Assembly: GCF_964340395.1 (NCBI RefSeq)
Contig: NC_135557.1
Coordinates: 15,739,867 to 15,802,366 of the forward strand
DNA length: 62,500 nt
Direction of reading: 5' to 3'
Source: Glandiceps talaboti
Taxonomy: Eukaryota; Hemichordata; Enteropneusta; Spengelidae
Positions within the stretch are counted from its first letter, which is position 1; each line of letters opens with the position of its first letter. Positions 40,216 to 55,102 of this stretch are shown one piece after another. The notes under the pieces are model-generated. The model was not told the DNA's origin, searched no databases, and saw only the letters and a list, made by a program, of their open reading frames with translations. The position numbers and the translations under genes were made by a program.

Positions 40216-40965
40216 GTAGACTGAAATTTATTGCAATGTCATGTAATATTGTTTTCGTGTCTATTACCAACATTTTAATATTTTGAAACTTTACCGCTTC
40301 TTCTCCCCTTCCATCCATTTTTTCCATGAATGTCATTCGTCTGTAGGTGTCTTGTTTTGTAATTGCTTGATTCTGTGTTGTAGTCGTCTGGAAGAAACAC
40401 CAATCAAATATGGAATCCCCTGAGTAACAATGAACTGAGATATTAAGTTACTGATATACACCGATCGTAAGAGTATCAAATGTATCCAAGGTAACAGAAG
40501 AAACTCTCCATTTACACAAAGATTAGAGATCGACGTACTCAAATGACAATCTGATGAAATGTTGGAGTGCACAAAATTGCAATTAATTTGAAGTCTAGTG
40601 ATTCAGGATTAGGAAAGGGTTTTATGTTACAAACTCGTCATGTATATACTATTGTGCCAATAATAGATACTGCGAGTCAATTATCAAAGGCTGGATTATA
40701 AGGGTTTACCGTAAATGCAAATCCGTTATAAACATGTGTAGAATTCGTCCGGTTCTGACTGATTTTTTTTTTTTAAATCCTTTTACAGTAACACATACAA
40801 TTTGTTATACTGTCTCCATTATGTTTATTTTGTATAGCACAGTAACTGTTTAAAACATGTCAGATGTTCAAAGGTTTGTGTTACACGTCATTAACAGTCG
40901 AAATGCTTTGAAAACACTTTTCTTGAAAGGATGCATGTTTAGCAATCAGATATAGTTCTACTAAT

Positions 40966-41160
40966 GTAGTACCACAGGGGGTCAGGAGGAATAATTTTAT
41001 TTTCATGATTTTCCAGACTTCTATTTTCTTATTTTTCTCTATATTTCAAATAATGTTTTCAGTATTACCATCATTATTATCGTTTCCTCCTACTGTATTT
41101 TCCTATTCCATTTCTTTATTACTACCTTATCAGAGTTTATCAACTTTATATTAACGAACA
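40966..41160 (+). repeat. Unpaired arm of the 30-kb foldback family
   Basis: Aligns with the left arm at about 30058-30262 in the same orientation. Shared words are GTACCACAGGG, GATTTTCC, CTCTATATTTCAAATAA and CCTTATCAGAGTTTA. No inverted partner follows it. Confidence 0.75.
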
Positions 41161-42162
41161 CAAATGTTTACAATACTGGGACAAATTACTCAAGATATAT
41201 TTATCATGAACTCTGTCATGAATGTCGTCTTCCAATACTTGAGACCAGACGAAAATTCCTTGACTTACTGTTTCCTGTTTAAGATTATAAATTCACTGTA
41301 TCGTGTACCTGATGTATATGCATGTGTCAACATTAACGTTCCATCAATTAATCTCCATCGCTGTCAATATTTTAGACCACCAGCTCGTACGAATACTGTA
41401 ATTTTTTTTATCTAGGAACGCATAATTTTTTTTAAACACTAAGCAATGTCGAGGATATTGATATCTTTGGTGATTTTAGAATTTTCAGAAACCCTTTATG
41501 TAAGTACCTATTTTAGCATTTTAGCAATACCGTTCCTGTTTTTATGTAAGTATAATTGTCTTTCGTTTGTGTGTATTGTATATAATTTCATTTTTTAATT
41601 TTTTTATTATAATTATTACTTTTCCAATGAACATGTTGGTTCACAAGTAACTAAATAATAAAAATAGAATACATGAATTTCCCTTGATAGACAATTAGTG
41701 ATATACTAGATGGCGAGTTTGCAAGATCATTTACTGCAACGCAGAATCACAGAGTAACCTTCATTCACTCAACGTACGCTATCACTGAGGTGTGGTGTGG
41801 TGGCACAGTAAACAAATACAATAAATATGGACAGCAAATTTTAAAAAACAACAATATATTTTGTAATTTCCATGACTTATATAATATGATCAGTTCTATT
41901 TCCATCTTGCATATCAACCATGCTATTTTAGTGTATTTCTCGTTAATGCTACTATGACCGACTGTCCTCCTAAATGAAACATGGCCACAAAAAGAACAAT
42001 TCCCAGGTGTTACTAACGATGTATTGTTTTCTAAGCTTGTGATGTAAATCCATAGGTATGCCCATACTAGCGTTATCAATTGTTTATTTGACGATTTATG
42101 ATGACGCCAGTAATTTATTAGAATTAACCTGATAATTAAAAATGTTGGGTAACAACTACTAC
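41161..42162. other. Intergenic stretch without a gene
   Basis: Frames at 41164-41415 (plus) and 41765-42079 (minus) have no motif; nothing else is supported. Confidence 0.45.
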
Positions 42163-42407
42163 ATCAATCCCTCTTTCCCTCCGTCCATCCATCCCTCCAT
42201 CCCTCCATTCAGTCATTCATTCATTCATTCATTCATCCATCCATCCATCCATCCATCCATCCATCCATCATCCATCCATCGTGCTTCCAGCAACTACCGC
42301 CAGCCATCTGTCAGGCCGTTCATCTGTCGACCATCTATCCGTCAATTCATCCATATATCCACTATTTATCCAGCTATCCATCCATCCAGCCCTCCCTCTA
42401 TCCATCC

Positions 42408-42491
<84 letters not shown>

Positions 42492-42508
42492 CTGTGTGTG
42501 TGCGTGTG

Positions 42509-42597
<89 letters not shown>
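42163..42597. repeat. Compound array CATT/CATC, CTAT, GT
   Basis: CATT then CATC units at about 42208-42270, CTAT at about 42408-42491, then about 105 bp of GT. The 204- and 111-residue plus frames are repeat translations. Confidence 0.96.
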
Positions 42598-42600
<3 letters not shown>

Positions 42601-43456
42601 GAATCCTGTAGAATAATGCCAGATAGATTAATTTATTGGTTGGTATTTTACTATGTAACGTCATGTTCCAAACCAATCATGTTTGCAAAAATGCCAAATC
42701 TGCAAATGTCAAAGTTAAATTATCATTGGGAAGAACATTTTAAAAAAAATAATTAAAGGTCTTTATATAATTCAAAGTGTTAAAGAATACATTTCGATAT
42801 TGCAAAAATAAAAAAACATCGCCACTAAATGTCACAGTCCCCTTAATAGTGGTTTATTGCATGGCATGCTAACATATGTAGCCTGTGACACTAATGAAGC
42901 ATTGTTTTCCTACAGTGGTATACTATTCTGCTGATCTCATCTTAATTGGCTTATTGTTGGCTTATAGAAAACTAATTACGTAATATGCTTAGCACTCGTC
43001 GTCAGTAACACAGTTTCATTATGATGTCATATTTAGATCGCAGATATCACTTTATTGTGTGGATGACACCAAATATATTAAGTATTTTAGTAGTTGAATG
43101 TAAATAATATAAGTATGTCTTGTCTACCGTATACTCATTCTACAAACCGGTATTAAACGTGTGTTCTACATAACACTAACACGTGTCCATTACGTCATTG
43201 TTCTATAAATATCAATCACACATCATCAATTTCCATTGTATGCACCATTCTACCATAATTAATACCAGAACAGATATATTTATACTAATCCACTTTTTTC
43301 CCTCGTTTATCCCGAAAATACTTGTGTTCTTAAAAGAGTGTTACACTTGAAGTGAGTTCTACTCAAAAATAATAACAACATTTTACGTACAGTCTTTCTT
43401 TATCCTCTGCTTAACGAAGAAAAATACAAAGAAGGTCAAGTAATATGAATACAGTT

Positions 43457-43775
43457 AGATGTTATTCTTCAACATTTTCTTCATTCAGCCAAGGAAAATA
43501 CGAGTGACCTAATAAGGGAACCTTGTCAAACAAGTCGCTAGACGAATAGTGATAACCCGAATGAAGAAAAAACATTGGAGAATAACATAATTATACCAGT
43601 GTCAGTAATATCAAAGAAAAATGGGGAAAAGTAATGGCAATTTTGAAAGGTTTGACTCATATTTCGAACACAGCAGAACCAGTGACGCAGACGTACACGC
43701 GTTGTTGTGACATAGAACGACCTAGAGTATATATTCCATATTTTTGTTCAACTTCAACTTGGCTTGTGCATGGTA
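43457..43775 (+). repeat. GTGACGTAGA dispersed repeat family, copy 1
   Basis: Shares long stretches with 59233-59570: CCAAGGAAAATACGAGTGAC near the start, then TTTGACTCATATTTCGAAC, CAGCAGAACCAGTGACG and TATATATTCCATATTTTTG. Other copies lie at 44008-44180 (degenerate) and 53229-53387 (inverted). No coding capacity is visible. Confidence 0.88.
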
Positions 43776-44007
43776 TAATCACTTGATTGTAGTACAAAAA
43801 TTGAGTGGTACATTAATAATTTCCTGATATTTTCCTCTCTTTTTTCCTTTTTTATTACTAATCGTCTCCGAATCATAGTGATAACTTTCTTAGTATTTTT
43901 CTGGGTGATCACATTAATCGTCTTTGATCATGACTCGTAATATTTTCCCGCTAAATGATGAAAAATCTATATAAAACCACACTTAGCCTTGTACAATCTT
44001 ACTTCAG

Positions 44008-44180
44008 AAAAATTGAAGACACAATTTATGCTTGCTTTTGAATATTATGGCTCATATTTTGTGCACCTCAGCACCAATGACGTAGATGCACAATGTTCTG
44101 ACGTAGAACGATCTCGAAATAAACCCTTATTTTCAATTCGAATGCGTACTACTTGGCTTAGATGTACATGGTATGGCTAT
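44008..44180 (+). repeat. GTGACGTAGA dispersed repeat family, degenerate copy
   Basis: Keeps the order GGCTCATATTTTG, CACCAATGACGTAGA, TCTGACGTAGAACGA and TTGGCTTNGATGTACATGGTAT seen in the other copies, with many substitutions. Confidence 0.7.
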
Positions 44181-44251
44181 TAGCTATCGCCTAATCAATC
44201 ATATTCCATTCTAACCTTGTATTGAGCTATTCTCTGCCTAAGGCTAAACAA

Positions 44252-44582
44252 TTGTGTGGTTCCGATTACACTCAATTTTAGAATAGATGGGGTAGGTAGA
44301 TTTTTGGATTTTGGGGGGTGGATTTTAGTGTCTAGTTCAGGTAGTTATGTTTTCCGTTGTTTTCAATATGGTCTCTGTATTATTGGTTTCTTCCCATCAG
44401 GTGTACAGCCATTACAGATTGGAAGAACAGTTTTAAATTGTCTTTTTAATTTGATGTCAGTTTGCGCATCCACTATTTCTCGCGAGACTTCACAATTTTC
44501 GCGATTTTATTTATTTTTTGTCATTATACTTAAAACAGTTTTTAGGGATGGCAGTGAAAAACTAGCTGGGTTCGGGTAACCG
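44252..44582 (-). repeat. Dispersed repeat shared with 57290-57705
   Basis: The reverse complement matches 57290-57705. Shared words are AAAATCGCGAAAATTGTGAAG, AGAAATAGTGGAT, CATATNGAAAACAACGGAAA and ACATAACTACCT, plus TCTATTCTAAAATTGAG at the far end. The 107-residue plus frame at 44256-44579 lies wholly inside it and is therefore not a gene. Confidence 0.88.
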
Positions 44583-44709
44583 AAACCAAAGATTTTGTTA
44601 GGCCTAAAGACTATAGAAGATGGAGAAAGGCGTCTTTGAACAAACCAACAACCAACTTTTAATTATAAAGTTTCATTATACCACAGTCCCCCGATTACAT
44701 TCGTTTAAT

Positions 44710-44793
44710 ATGCAAAACATGTGACCTTTGACATTACGCAAACCGGAAGTGCTATGCAAATTTGATATCGCACACACCTTGGAGCCTTTATAG
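44710..44793 (+). promoter_or_regulatory. Putative core promoter of the first LDLa gene
   Basis: Within about 140 bp of the start codon lie TGACCTTTGACA (44722-44733, a DR1-type nuclear receptor site read on minus), ACCGGAAGT (44742-44750, perfect ETS consensus), ATGCAAAT (44754-44761, perfect POU octamer) and TTTATAG (44787-44793, TATA-like). A near-octamer, ATGCAAAA, is at 44710-44717. Motif identities are direct matches; use as a promoter is inferred from position. Confidence 0.5.
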
Positions 44794-44847
44794 ATGGTAA
44801 AACGCGCATTAAAAGGTCATTCAATATATCGCCAGAAACGCATCACC

Positions 44848-48176
<3,329 letters not shown>

Positions 48177-48247
48177 TTATTCTAGGCCATCACGCTACTG
48201 ATACCATAGAATGGGAAAACGTAACCAAGAACCATTCTGGTCTGAAC

Positions 48248-48253
48248 AATAAA
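48248..48253 (+). terminator. Polyadenylation signal of the first LDLa gene
   Basis: AATAAA, 71 bp past the TAG stop codon, so the 3' UTR is short (about 90-100 nt). Confidence 0.75.
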
Positions 48254-48435
48254 ATACAAATATGATTGCAATGCACTCAAACTAATTTTGATTATGTATC
48301 GTTTGTATATGAAATGCAGAGTTTGTCTGATGAGTCACCGTATGTAGCCAATTATGATGCACTAATTTGATTAATTAATAGCTTAATACCATGTATATAT
48401 GTGTATGATCCAATGTATACCTGTGTATTTGTTGT

Positions 48436-48538
48436 GTGTATGTATGTATGTATGTATGTATGTATGTATGTATGTATGTATGTATGTATGTATGTATGTA
48501 TGCATGCATGCATGCATGCATGCATGTATGTATGTATG

Positions 48539-48571
<33 letters not shown>

Positions 48572-48677
48572 TGTATATGCATGCATGTATGTATGTATGT
48601 ATGTATGTATGTATGTATGTATGTATGTATGTACATGTATGTATGTATGTATGTATGTATGTATGTATGCATGTATA
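48436..48677. repeat. (TATG)n with self-complementary (CATG)n core
   Basis: TATG units, a CATG block at about 48502-48526, TATG units, a short interruption, then TATG units again. It mirrors the array at 17677-17880. Confidence 0.97.
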
Positions 48678-48761
48678 CAAGTAATAAATGCCGTCCGGGT
48701 AAATACACGCCGACGTAGGAGGCGTGTATTGCCAGGATGGCATTTATCTTGTACCCCGGCT
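48668..48761. repeat. Near-perfect hairpin beside the TATG array
   Basis: AATACACGCC at 48702-48711 pairs perfectly with GGCGTGTATT at 48721-48730 around a 9-nt loop. The stem continues outward through TCC/GGA, GCC/GGC and ATAAATGCC/GGCATTTAT to CAAG/CTTG, giving a stem of about 30 bp with few mismatches. The right end CTTGTACCCCGGC (48749-48761) recurs inverted as GCCGGTGTACAAG at 49498-49510, just before the next TATG array. Confidence 0.85.
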
Positions 48762-49505
48762 AATAATTCGATGGTGTCATATTCTTCCCAGGAAAAACTC
48801 CATACACTCATTGTTTATGTTTTGATTTTCGATGAGATACCCTGACGCCAACGTGACTTCCAATCGAAGCTGACACGTGTCAACAAACTGGATACACGCC
48901 TGTGTCAACATTCAATGTCACACACGTATATCGCTATGTTGCACGACGAAAATAGCAATTACATCCCAATGGACAGAGTATTTCATACCACTATGTATTT
49001 GCTTGATATTATTACACAGGACATTCATACTACAAACTACTCAATACAATCACATCCATCATGTGTATTCACCTAGTGATATCAAATTTAATCGACTTTA
49101 AGTTGTAGTAAAATACACCATTCGCTGTCATAACAGCAAACCGTCGCTTTCTCCCTGCCATTATACCGTCTACCTGCAAGTACAAGTTGTAGTATGTGTA
49201 TTTTATTCACCTTCTAAATACACTCTGAGGTAATGTTTATTATTACGAAAATAGTGTTCAACTTGTGAACGGAAGTCTTATCTGTTCAGTCACAGTAAGG
49301 GGTCATGTTTTTGTTATGATTGTCTGCATCTAATCACTCTTCCCTGGATGCCATTAATTGCATCTCATACACAGAAAATACACTCCCGCCACCGACATTT
49401 GATAAATTTGCTACTCTGCTGATACACCGGTCTTCACGCTTTTCCCTGATTGGTCAATAGCCTCATTTGTAACTGTCAGTCGACATTTAACGCCCACGCC
49501 GGTGT

Positions 49506-49602
49506 ACAAGTATGTATGTATGTATGTATGTATGTATGTATGTATGTATGCATGCATGTATGTATGTATGTGTGTATGTATGTATGTATGTATGTATGTA
49601 TG
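49506..49602. repeat. (TATG)n microsatellite
   Basis: TATG units with a small CATG core and a TGTG variant. Confidence 0.96.
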
Positions 49603-50066
49603 CATTCTATTAATTTATAATAATAATAACAATAGTACTAACAATAGTATTGTTAGTTTTTATATAGTGCTTTCCCACTCTGTACTCAATTTGTGAGGCA
49701 AAAGATATATATTCCATTAGAATCATTAGAACCAAGTGTGAACCGAGTATACATGTCGTCTATAATACGAATATTCTATAATTTACACAGTACCCCCTAA
49801 CTTTTTAGGAAATAGCGATTAATAAACTTGCTTTCCATTCCACCAATTTACACGGATTCCAGAAACTGTCAACGTCTAACAAAGCACGATTTAAACGTTT
49901 ATACGCGTCTAGGAATTAATGAAAGTAACGTCCTTCAAAGTTCGGTTCATCACCCCAGTGAAGGTATTGGTAATTAAAAAACACAGTTGTTACTAATGAA
50001 GCGTTGGATTTTTTTAAAGCCTTACTTTAAAATGACTCCCTAGTTTGACGATATAACTAAACATAT

Positions 50067-50371
50067 TAAAGTGACCATATTGATGACAAATATGTTGTTT
50101 TTTTTTTAATTTTCAATCATACATAATCACTAGCTATTTATACATAGAGATATTTCAATATATGGGGAAACGATACTCGAATGCACAGACTGGAAATAAT
50201 ATGCTGGTAACTTTTGTCCACCCAGTTTGTTTACAAATTATTAAGTCACAAACACCGACTTTAATGTGTTTTTTAACATTGCTTTTAAAGAAGTAAAACA
50301 TATATAGAGTAAAGATTGGTATTTATTAAAACAATAGATAAAGTCATATTTCTGATCTAATGGTCACTTTA
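50067..50371. mobile_element. MITE-like element, TTAAAGTG family
   Basis: Begins TTAAAGTGACCAT and ends with its perfect inverse ATGGTCACTTTAA, about 305 bp apart. The interior is AT-rich with no frame. The terminus matches the palindromic element at 20545-20902 in type. Confidence 0.75.
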
Positions 50372-50496
50372 ACCCTCTCAAAATTTTATTTGCCCCTGTC
50401 AACATAATATAGTTGAATATTTTATTTGAATTTTACCAACTTATATATCATGGTGAACTTCTTACAGACGATTTCGTCTTAGATAACCTGCAAAGG

Positions 50497-50870
50497 CTAT
50501 TAAACAATGTATCAAGATCAGTGAGACTGATCACAAGGTTTCATGTTGAGATTAGACACAGTAAAGATAACACACAAACATCCCTTACACAGTGTCTGCG
50601 CTGTATTTTGTAGCAAGGTTTCATGTTGAGATAGACACAATAAAGATAACACACAAACACTCTTACACAGTGTCTGCGCTGTATCTTGTTACAGTGTACA
50701 GTTTTTTTCATAATTAAAAAAATACAGACACTTCGTAAGAGATATTTGAATGTGTTATCTTTATTGAGTCTATTTCAGTCTGAAACCTTGTGATAAGTCC
50801 CACTGATCTTGATACAAGGGATGTTTCTGTATCATCATTATTGTGTCTATCTCAGCCTGAAACCTTTGGA
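50497..50870. repeat. Tandem duplication plus inverted copy upstream of the second LDLa gene
   Basis: A unit with AAGGTTTCATGTTGAGAT, AAAGATAACACACAAACA and ACAGTGTCTGCGCTGTAT is tandemly duplicated (about 50537-50612 and 50613-50690). It is then answered by an inverted copy at about 50725-50815 (ATTGAGTCTATTTCAG, GATCTTGATAC) and a second inverted scrap at about 50838-50862. This foldback-like block ends about 160 bp before the start codon at 51025. Confidence 0.85.
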
Positions 50871-51024
50871 AATACTTTGGGTAAAAATGTGTACGTGATC
50901 AGTGGTATTGAAAAGCCCCCTAGTTCAATGAAAATTGCAATTTTGTACCAGACAGTCTCATGGCCAGAGGTACCTATATGTAGAGACAGATCAATAAAAC
51001 AACACTTCAGACAAGATAACAGTG

Positions 51025-53889
51025 ATGATGAGAACTGTTGAGAGAGCTGGATTATTTTTGTTGGTAATCGCCACCGTGGTAAGTTAGTGAACAGTTTTGC
51101 TTTCGTAGTAAACTTACATTGGTTCTAGTAAATTCACATTTCCTTAATCATGAAGACTATTATAGTACATTGATTAATTTTTAATTTAAACAAAATATCA
51201 GTCAATCTTTTTTATTTCAGAACAATAAGGCCACAGGTCCTAAGAGCAAACAATAATACAAACGTTCAGTTCATAGAGGGAAATTCCTCTCTATTTTTCA
51301 CTGCAAAATAAATAAATGAAACTAAGTTATTTAAATATGTTACGTTATCATAATTTAAAAGAAATGAAATTAAAGAAGCTTAGATAAAGTAATGTATCAA
51401 ACACGGGGGAAGTTCTTGTGAATTGTCATTATGTATTTCTGTTGTACCTTATACCTTTTAAGCGGTTTCACACGTATTATTTTAAGGTGTGAACTGTTTC
51501 TCCAAAACCGTCAGTTTTTTATGGACATTAGAAAATTGCGCATTTGGAAAATATAAATATGCAAAGTTGGTCCATAACAAACTCAAAGATTTCATGGTCA
51601 AACTTTTAACATCTGTGTATTGAAATTAATTCATGGTCGTATAATAGCATGAGCAATTAACTAAACCCGTTTCATGTTAGTGTTCAGTGGTTCTGTTTGA
51701 TACCACCATGAAGAAACCAGTAAGAAACTAACTGCACATGTTACACTCTTAAGATAGCAAGATTGAATGAGTACAGTTTCTTGCTACATTTTGTCTAAAT
51801 GAAATGAACTAACATGACCACCATGCAGACATCAAATGAAGACATCACAACATAGGCGCCCGCGTGTCTCTGTCTATTTGCATTATGTTAAACTGTTTCT
51901 TTTATTTAGACAAAATGTAGCAAGAAAATGTTGATCTTGTTATTGTAAGTGTAGAATTTGCATATTGTATTGATTTATTGGTGGTTGTATCAAACAAATG
52001 TATTCTCAATAAATTATACTTTTTTCTTAAATCTTACAGGTGGCAGTTCTGCTTGCTGTACCCGTTGACATCCAACATGGTAAGTTAGACACCATGAACG
52101 AAAATGCAATGATTAATGGTATCAATGATTTGACAGTTGTGATTTCCAGTTGTATTTGTATTCGGGAATTGATGTAAAAACGATTTATGTCTGTGAAAAC
52201 AGTTTGCAGAATATTAATAATTGATTGGATGTGTCCTTACTAAACATTGAAATATATTCATCTAAAAAATGAAATACTGTTAGTAGGAATACTTGTGATC
52301 TTTAACCTTACAAATTAAATATGTACTCTTCATTTATAAAATATTAAGTTGCTAAATGAGGAAATAGCAGGGACACACCTGTGTCAGATCCCTAATAGTG
52401 TCCCCTAAATCCAGATGTATAATTGGGAACCTGGTAGGAAAGAGGATAAATCCTAAGCACTCATAGAGGCCACGATATACTGTATGCTCCGAGGGGAGTT
52501 GTGGAAGTATAAAGGACCTTTGTGCCGCTATTTGTCTATGCCAGGGGTAGCAATTGTAAAGTACATTGAGTAAATGTGGGAAAATGCTATGTAGACCCTA
52601 AAACCGTTATAAGTAACATCATTATTCTATCAAGTGCATGCGAGAAATTGTGCGAGCATAACAATTTGGTTGTAAAGAGGTTGAGGATTGTCATTCATAA
52701 GTCAAAGCTCTTCAGCCTTTTCCCTTTTTTTCGAAGAACGAATGAAACGAGAAGTTGAAAGAAACACAACGATTTGTATACACCCTCTATACCCCAACCT
52801 ATGTGCCGATGGTTTGGCGTGTATCAAAGATACGTATATATGTGATGGAATCAAACATTGCCACGACTCAAGTGATGAAGAAGGCTGTGTTGAAGACATT
52901 AATGGTAATTATGTATAAAGTATTTTCCTGTAAACTGGTGCTCAATGAAAGTTCAATGGGATGGTGACTCGTTGTATCAAGGCCAACTTTTGTTGACAAA
53001 AACAAATGAGAAAATTATTAACATTTTTTGTGAATAGAAACAACCACTATTGATTCAATCGAAGGATTCTAGATAGTCATATGCCGCGGGAACCAATTTA
53101 TTTGAAATTAGCTCAAATTACTCAAAATATTGATGAAAGCTTGTTTCTGGTCCTACTGGAAATCGGAATTACAGACATATTGTTGTTCACCATCTGGTTT
53201 TATCATTATTATTCATATCTATTTATTATAACATGCACGAGCCATTTAGAACAAAAATATGGAATATATACTCTGGTCGTTCTACGTCACGACAACGCGC
53301 GTGTACAACACGACAACGCGTGTCTACATCACTGGTTCTGCTGTGTTTGAAATATGAGTCAAAAGATTCAAAATTGCCATTACTTATAGAGTTAACACAA
53401 TGGTTGGCTACCATATGAAGTAAAACCAATATTTTAAGATCACTTCCTTTTATTATTCAACAAGACTGCAGAGGTAACTCCCCTCCCCCTCCTCCCACCC
53501 CCACACACATTTTTTTTTAATAGTTTTAACTATGAATAGGCTGAAGTGCTATTAACAAACTTACAGCAAATGTGTAAAATCTTTATTTAGGCGACAGAAA
53601 TTTTACCAGAGACGGTCTTAACATTGTGTGACGAATTACATATATAGTTTGCTTTCCTTATAAAACAAGAAACTTCTCCTTGGTTTTTTTTACTATAGCA
53701 AGAATGATGTATTTATATCAAGGCTTCAGTTCTTCATATCTATATTGACAACAAAATGTTTTGTTTTTGAGGAAAATCAAAAGATTGGGCTTTAAGAACA
53801 TTTTCATATCTTTTTTTTCTATATTAGAGAAAATCAGAAGACTACTGGTGACAGCCATCCACATGGTAGAGAAAGAGAGAGAAAATTGA
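51025..53889 (+). CDS. Small secreted precursor with one LDL-receptor class A domain (paralog 2)
   Basis: Four coding exons: 51025-51078, 52040-52079, 52737-52904 and about 53828-53889, in intron phases 0, 1 and 1, giving about 107 residues. Exon 2 has the same length (40 bp) and nearly the same peptide (VAVLLAVPV) as in the gene at 44848-48176. Two ATG codons are adjacent (51025, 51028). Residues from about 9 to 27 are a hydrophobic signal sequence; RMKR at 33-36 is the furin-type site; NTT at 41-43 could be N-glycosylated. The LDLa module spans Cys45-Cys82 (45, 54, 60, 67, 73, 82) with CDG and SSDEEGC; the residue before Cys5 is His72 instead of Asp. The last exon is the weakest part: two AG acceptors 2 bp apart give different tails, and no AATAAA is seen nearby. 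Confidence 0.8.
51668..51955 (+). repeat. Dispersed repeat with TTGCTACATTTTGTCT stem, copy 2
   Basis: Second copy of the repeat at 39630-39905, inside intron 1 of the second LDLa gene. CTTGCTACATTTTGTCT at 51780-51796 and AGACAAAATGTAGCAAG at 51908-51924 are perfect inverted 17-mers about 110 bp apart. Confidence 0.87.
53229..53387 (-). repeat. GTGACGTAGA dispersed repeat family, inverted copy
   Basis: Inside intron 3 of the second LDLa gene. The reverse complement gives AAAGTAATGGCAATTTTGAA, TTTGACTCATATTTC, CAGCAGAACCAGTGA, TCGTGACGTAGAACGACC and TATATATTCCATATTTTTG as in the other copies. The overlapping short frames on both strands come from the repeat. Confidence 0.88.
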
Positions 53890-54284
53890 CACCTTTAAGC
53901 TACAATTATCATTATTTGAACATTCTTTATTGCATTATCCCATGCTATAAATACTCTTCTTAACTTTACTCTAAAAAATGTCAACGATGACCAAAAGCAT
54001 ACAAAGTTCATGGCAACACGTCAAGTGGCAACAACATGCATTGTATTTTCGATTTCAGAACAATGCACGCAATTTTTCGAGATTTCAAGACGGTATATTT
54101 GGAATGTTAAGATGCTGTGCTGTATTATTTTTCCTAATATTTGTAGCTTATTTCAATTGTCTTAAGTTGTCTCTCTAAGAACGGTTCTGTATATTTAAAA
54201 AAGGGTGATACCACACCTCATGAATGTATTGGTATCCTTTGTTTGATTAATCTATGCATTGCGTATACGTAAATAAGATTGGTT

Positions 54285-54331
54285 GTGTTTGTTTGTTTGT
54301 TTGTTTGTTTGTTTGTTTGTTTGTTTGTTTG
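54285..54331. repeat. (GTTT)n microsatellite
   Basis: About 47 bp of GTTT; the Lys-Gln-Thr-Asn frame on minus is an artefact. Two poly-C runs lie further right at about 54549-54562 and 54580-54595. Confidence 0.96.
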
Positions 54332-54738
54332 TTGGTTGGTTTTGGTTTTGGTTTTTTAAACACTACAAAAGGATAAACTGGAGTCCAGACCGTTTTTAGA
54401 CACCTCAGGAAATAGTTTAGACTAAAAACTATATGCCATGTTCTAGCCAAGTTGTATGCGGTTAAACAGAAAAAATGTGGCATTGATTTATGAGCCATGA
54501 CGAACACACGTTCCCGCCATGGATTGTGCAGTGCTACAAGCCCATCTGCCCCCCCCCCCCCGGCCTTTCGCCCCTAACTCCCCCCCCCCCCCCCTCCCCT
54601 TTTAAATTTTCACCTCGGTGCCTCATTTAGCTAGACGTGAGAAGAGATTGGAAGCCACGGATAGTCTCTAGACTAGATCCCTAATTACCATATGATTTTT
54701 CACTCCTAATGTGCAGAATTTGTATTCGATACTTCCGA

Positions 54739-54746
54739 TGACGTCA
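54739..54746. promoter_or_regulatory. CRE upstream of the SAM/chromo-barrel gene
   Basis: Perfect TGACGTCA palindrome about 350 bp upstream of the inferred 5' splice donor at 55103. Role inferred from position only. Confidence 0.4.
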
Positions 54747-55019
54747 TTCAATCAGTGTTTACACCGTGACTGAAGAAGTCACGTTGATGAACTCATTTGC
54801 ATATCAAAACACGAATCAAATAGACGGTGGTACCGTCAGTGACAGTGGCCGACTCTGGCGGTACAAACTCCTGTGATGTGATTTACGAAATGACATACTA
54901 GTATTAGATGTCTAGGGACATCATTACAAAATGTAGTATAGGCAACGTATGTGTTGCTAAACGGGACAAGATATAGGAACTACACCTTTGAAGCCAAGAG
55001 GAGAGCTAGCGACAGTGTG

Positions 55020-55102
55020 CACATTTGATTCGGTGATACGAATCACCGTGGTGCCGAGCTCACCAATCTATCTGCTTATTCACAACTCTACTACGTCGCT
55101 AG
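55020..55102 (+). other. Inferred 5' non-coding exon of the SAM/chromo-barrel gene (start unknown)
   Basis: CTAG-GTGAGT at 55099-55108 is a near-consensus donor. The next suitable acceptor is TTGTTGTAG at 55873-55881, ten bases before the ATG at 55892. The exon's left edge is a guess. It contains a perfect hairpin, CGGTGAT-ACGA-ATCACCG, at 55031-55048. Confidence 0.4.

Noticed and set aside
41765-42079. 104-residue minus-strand frame
   Set aside because: No motif, AT-rich codons, no context.
42142-42756. 204-residue plus-strand frame
   Set aside because: Almost entirely CATC, CTAT and GT microsatellite translation.
44256-44579. 107-residue plus-strand frame just before the first LDLa gene
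   Set aside because: It lies wholly inside a dispersed repeat whose inverted copy is at 57290-57705, where the frame is not kept.
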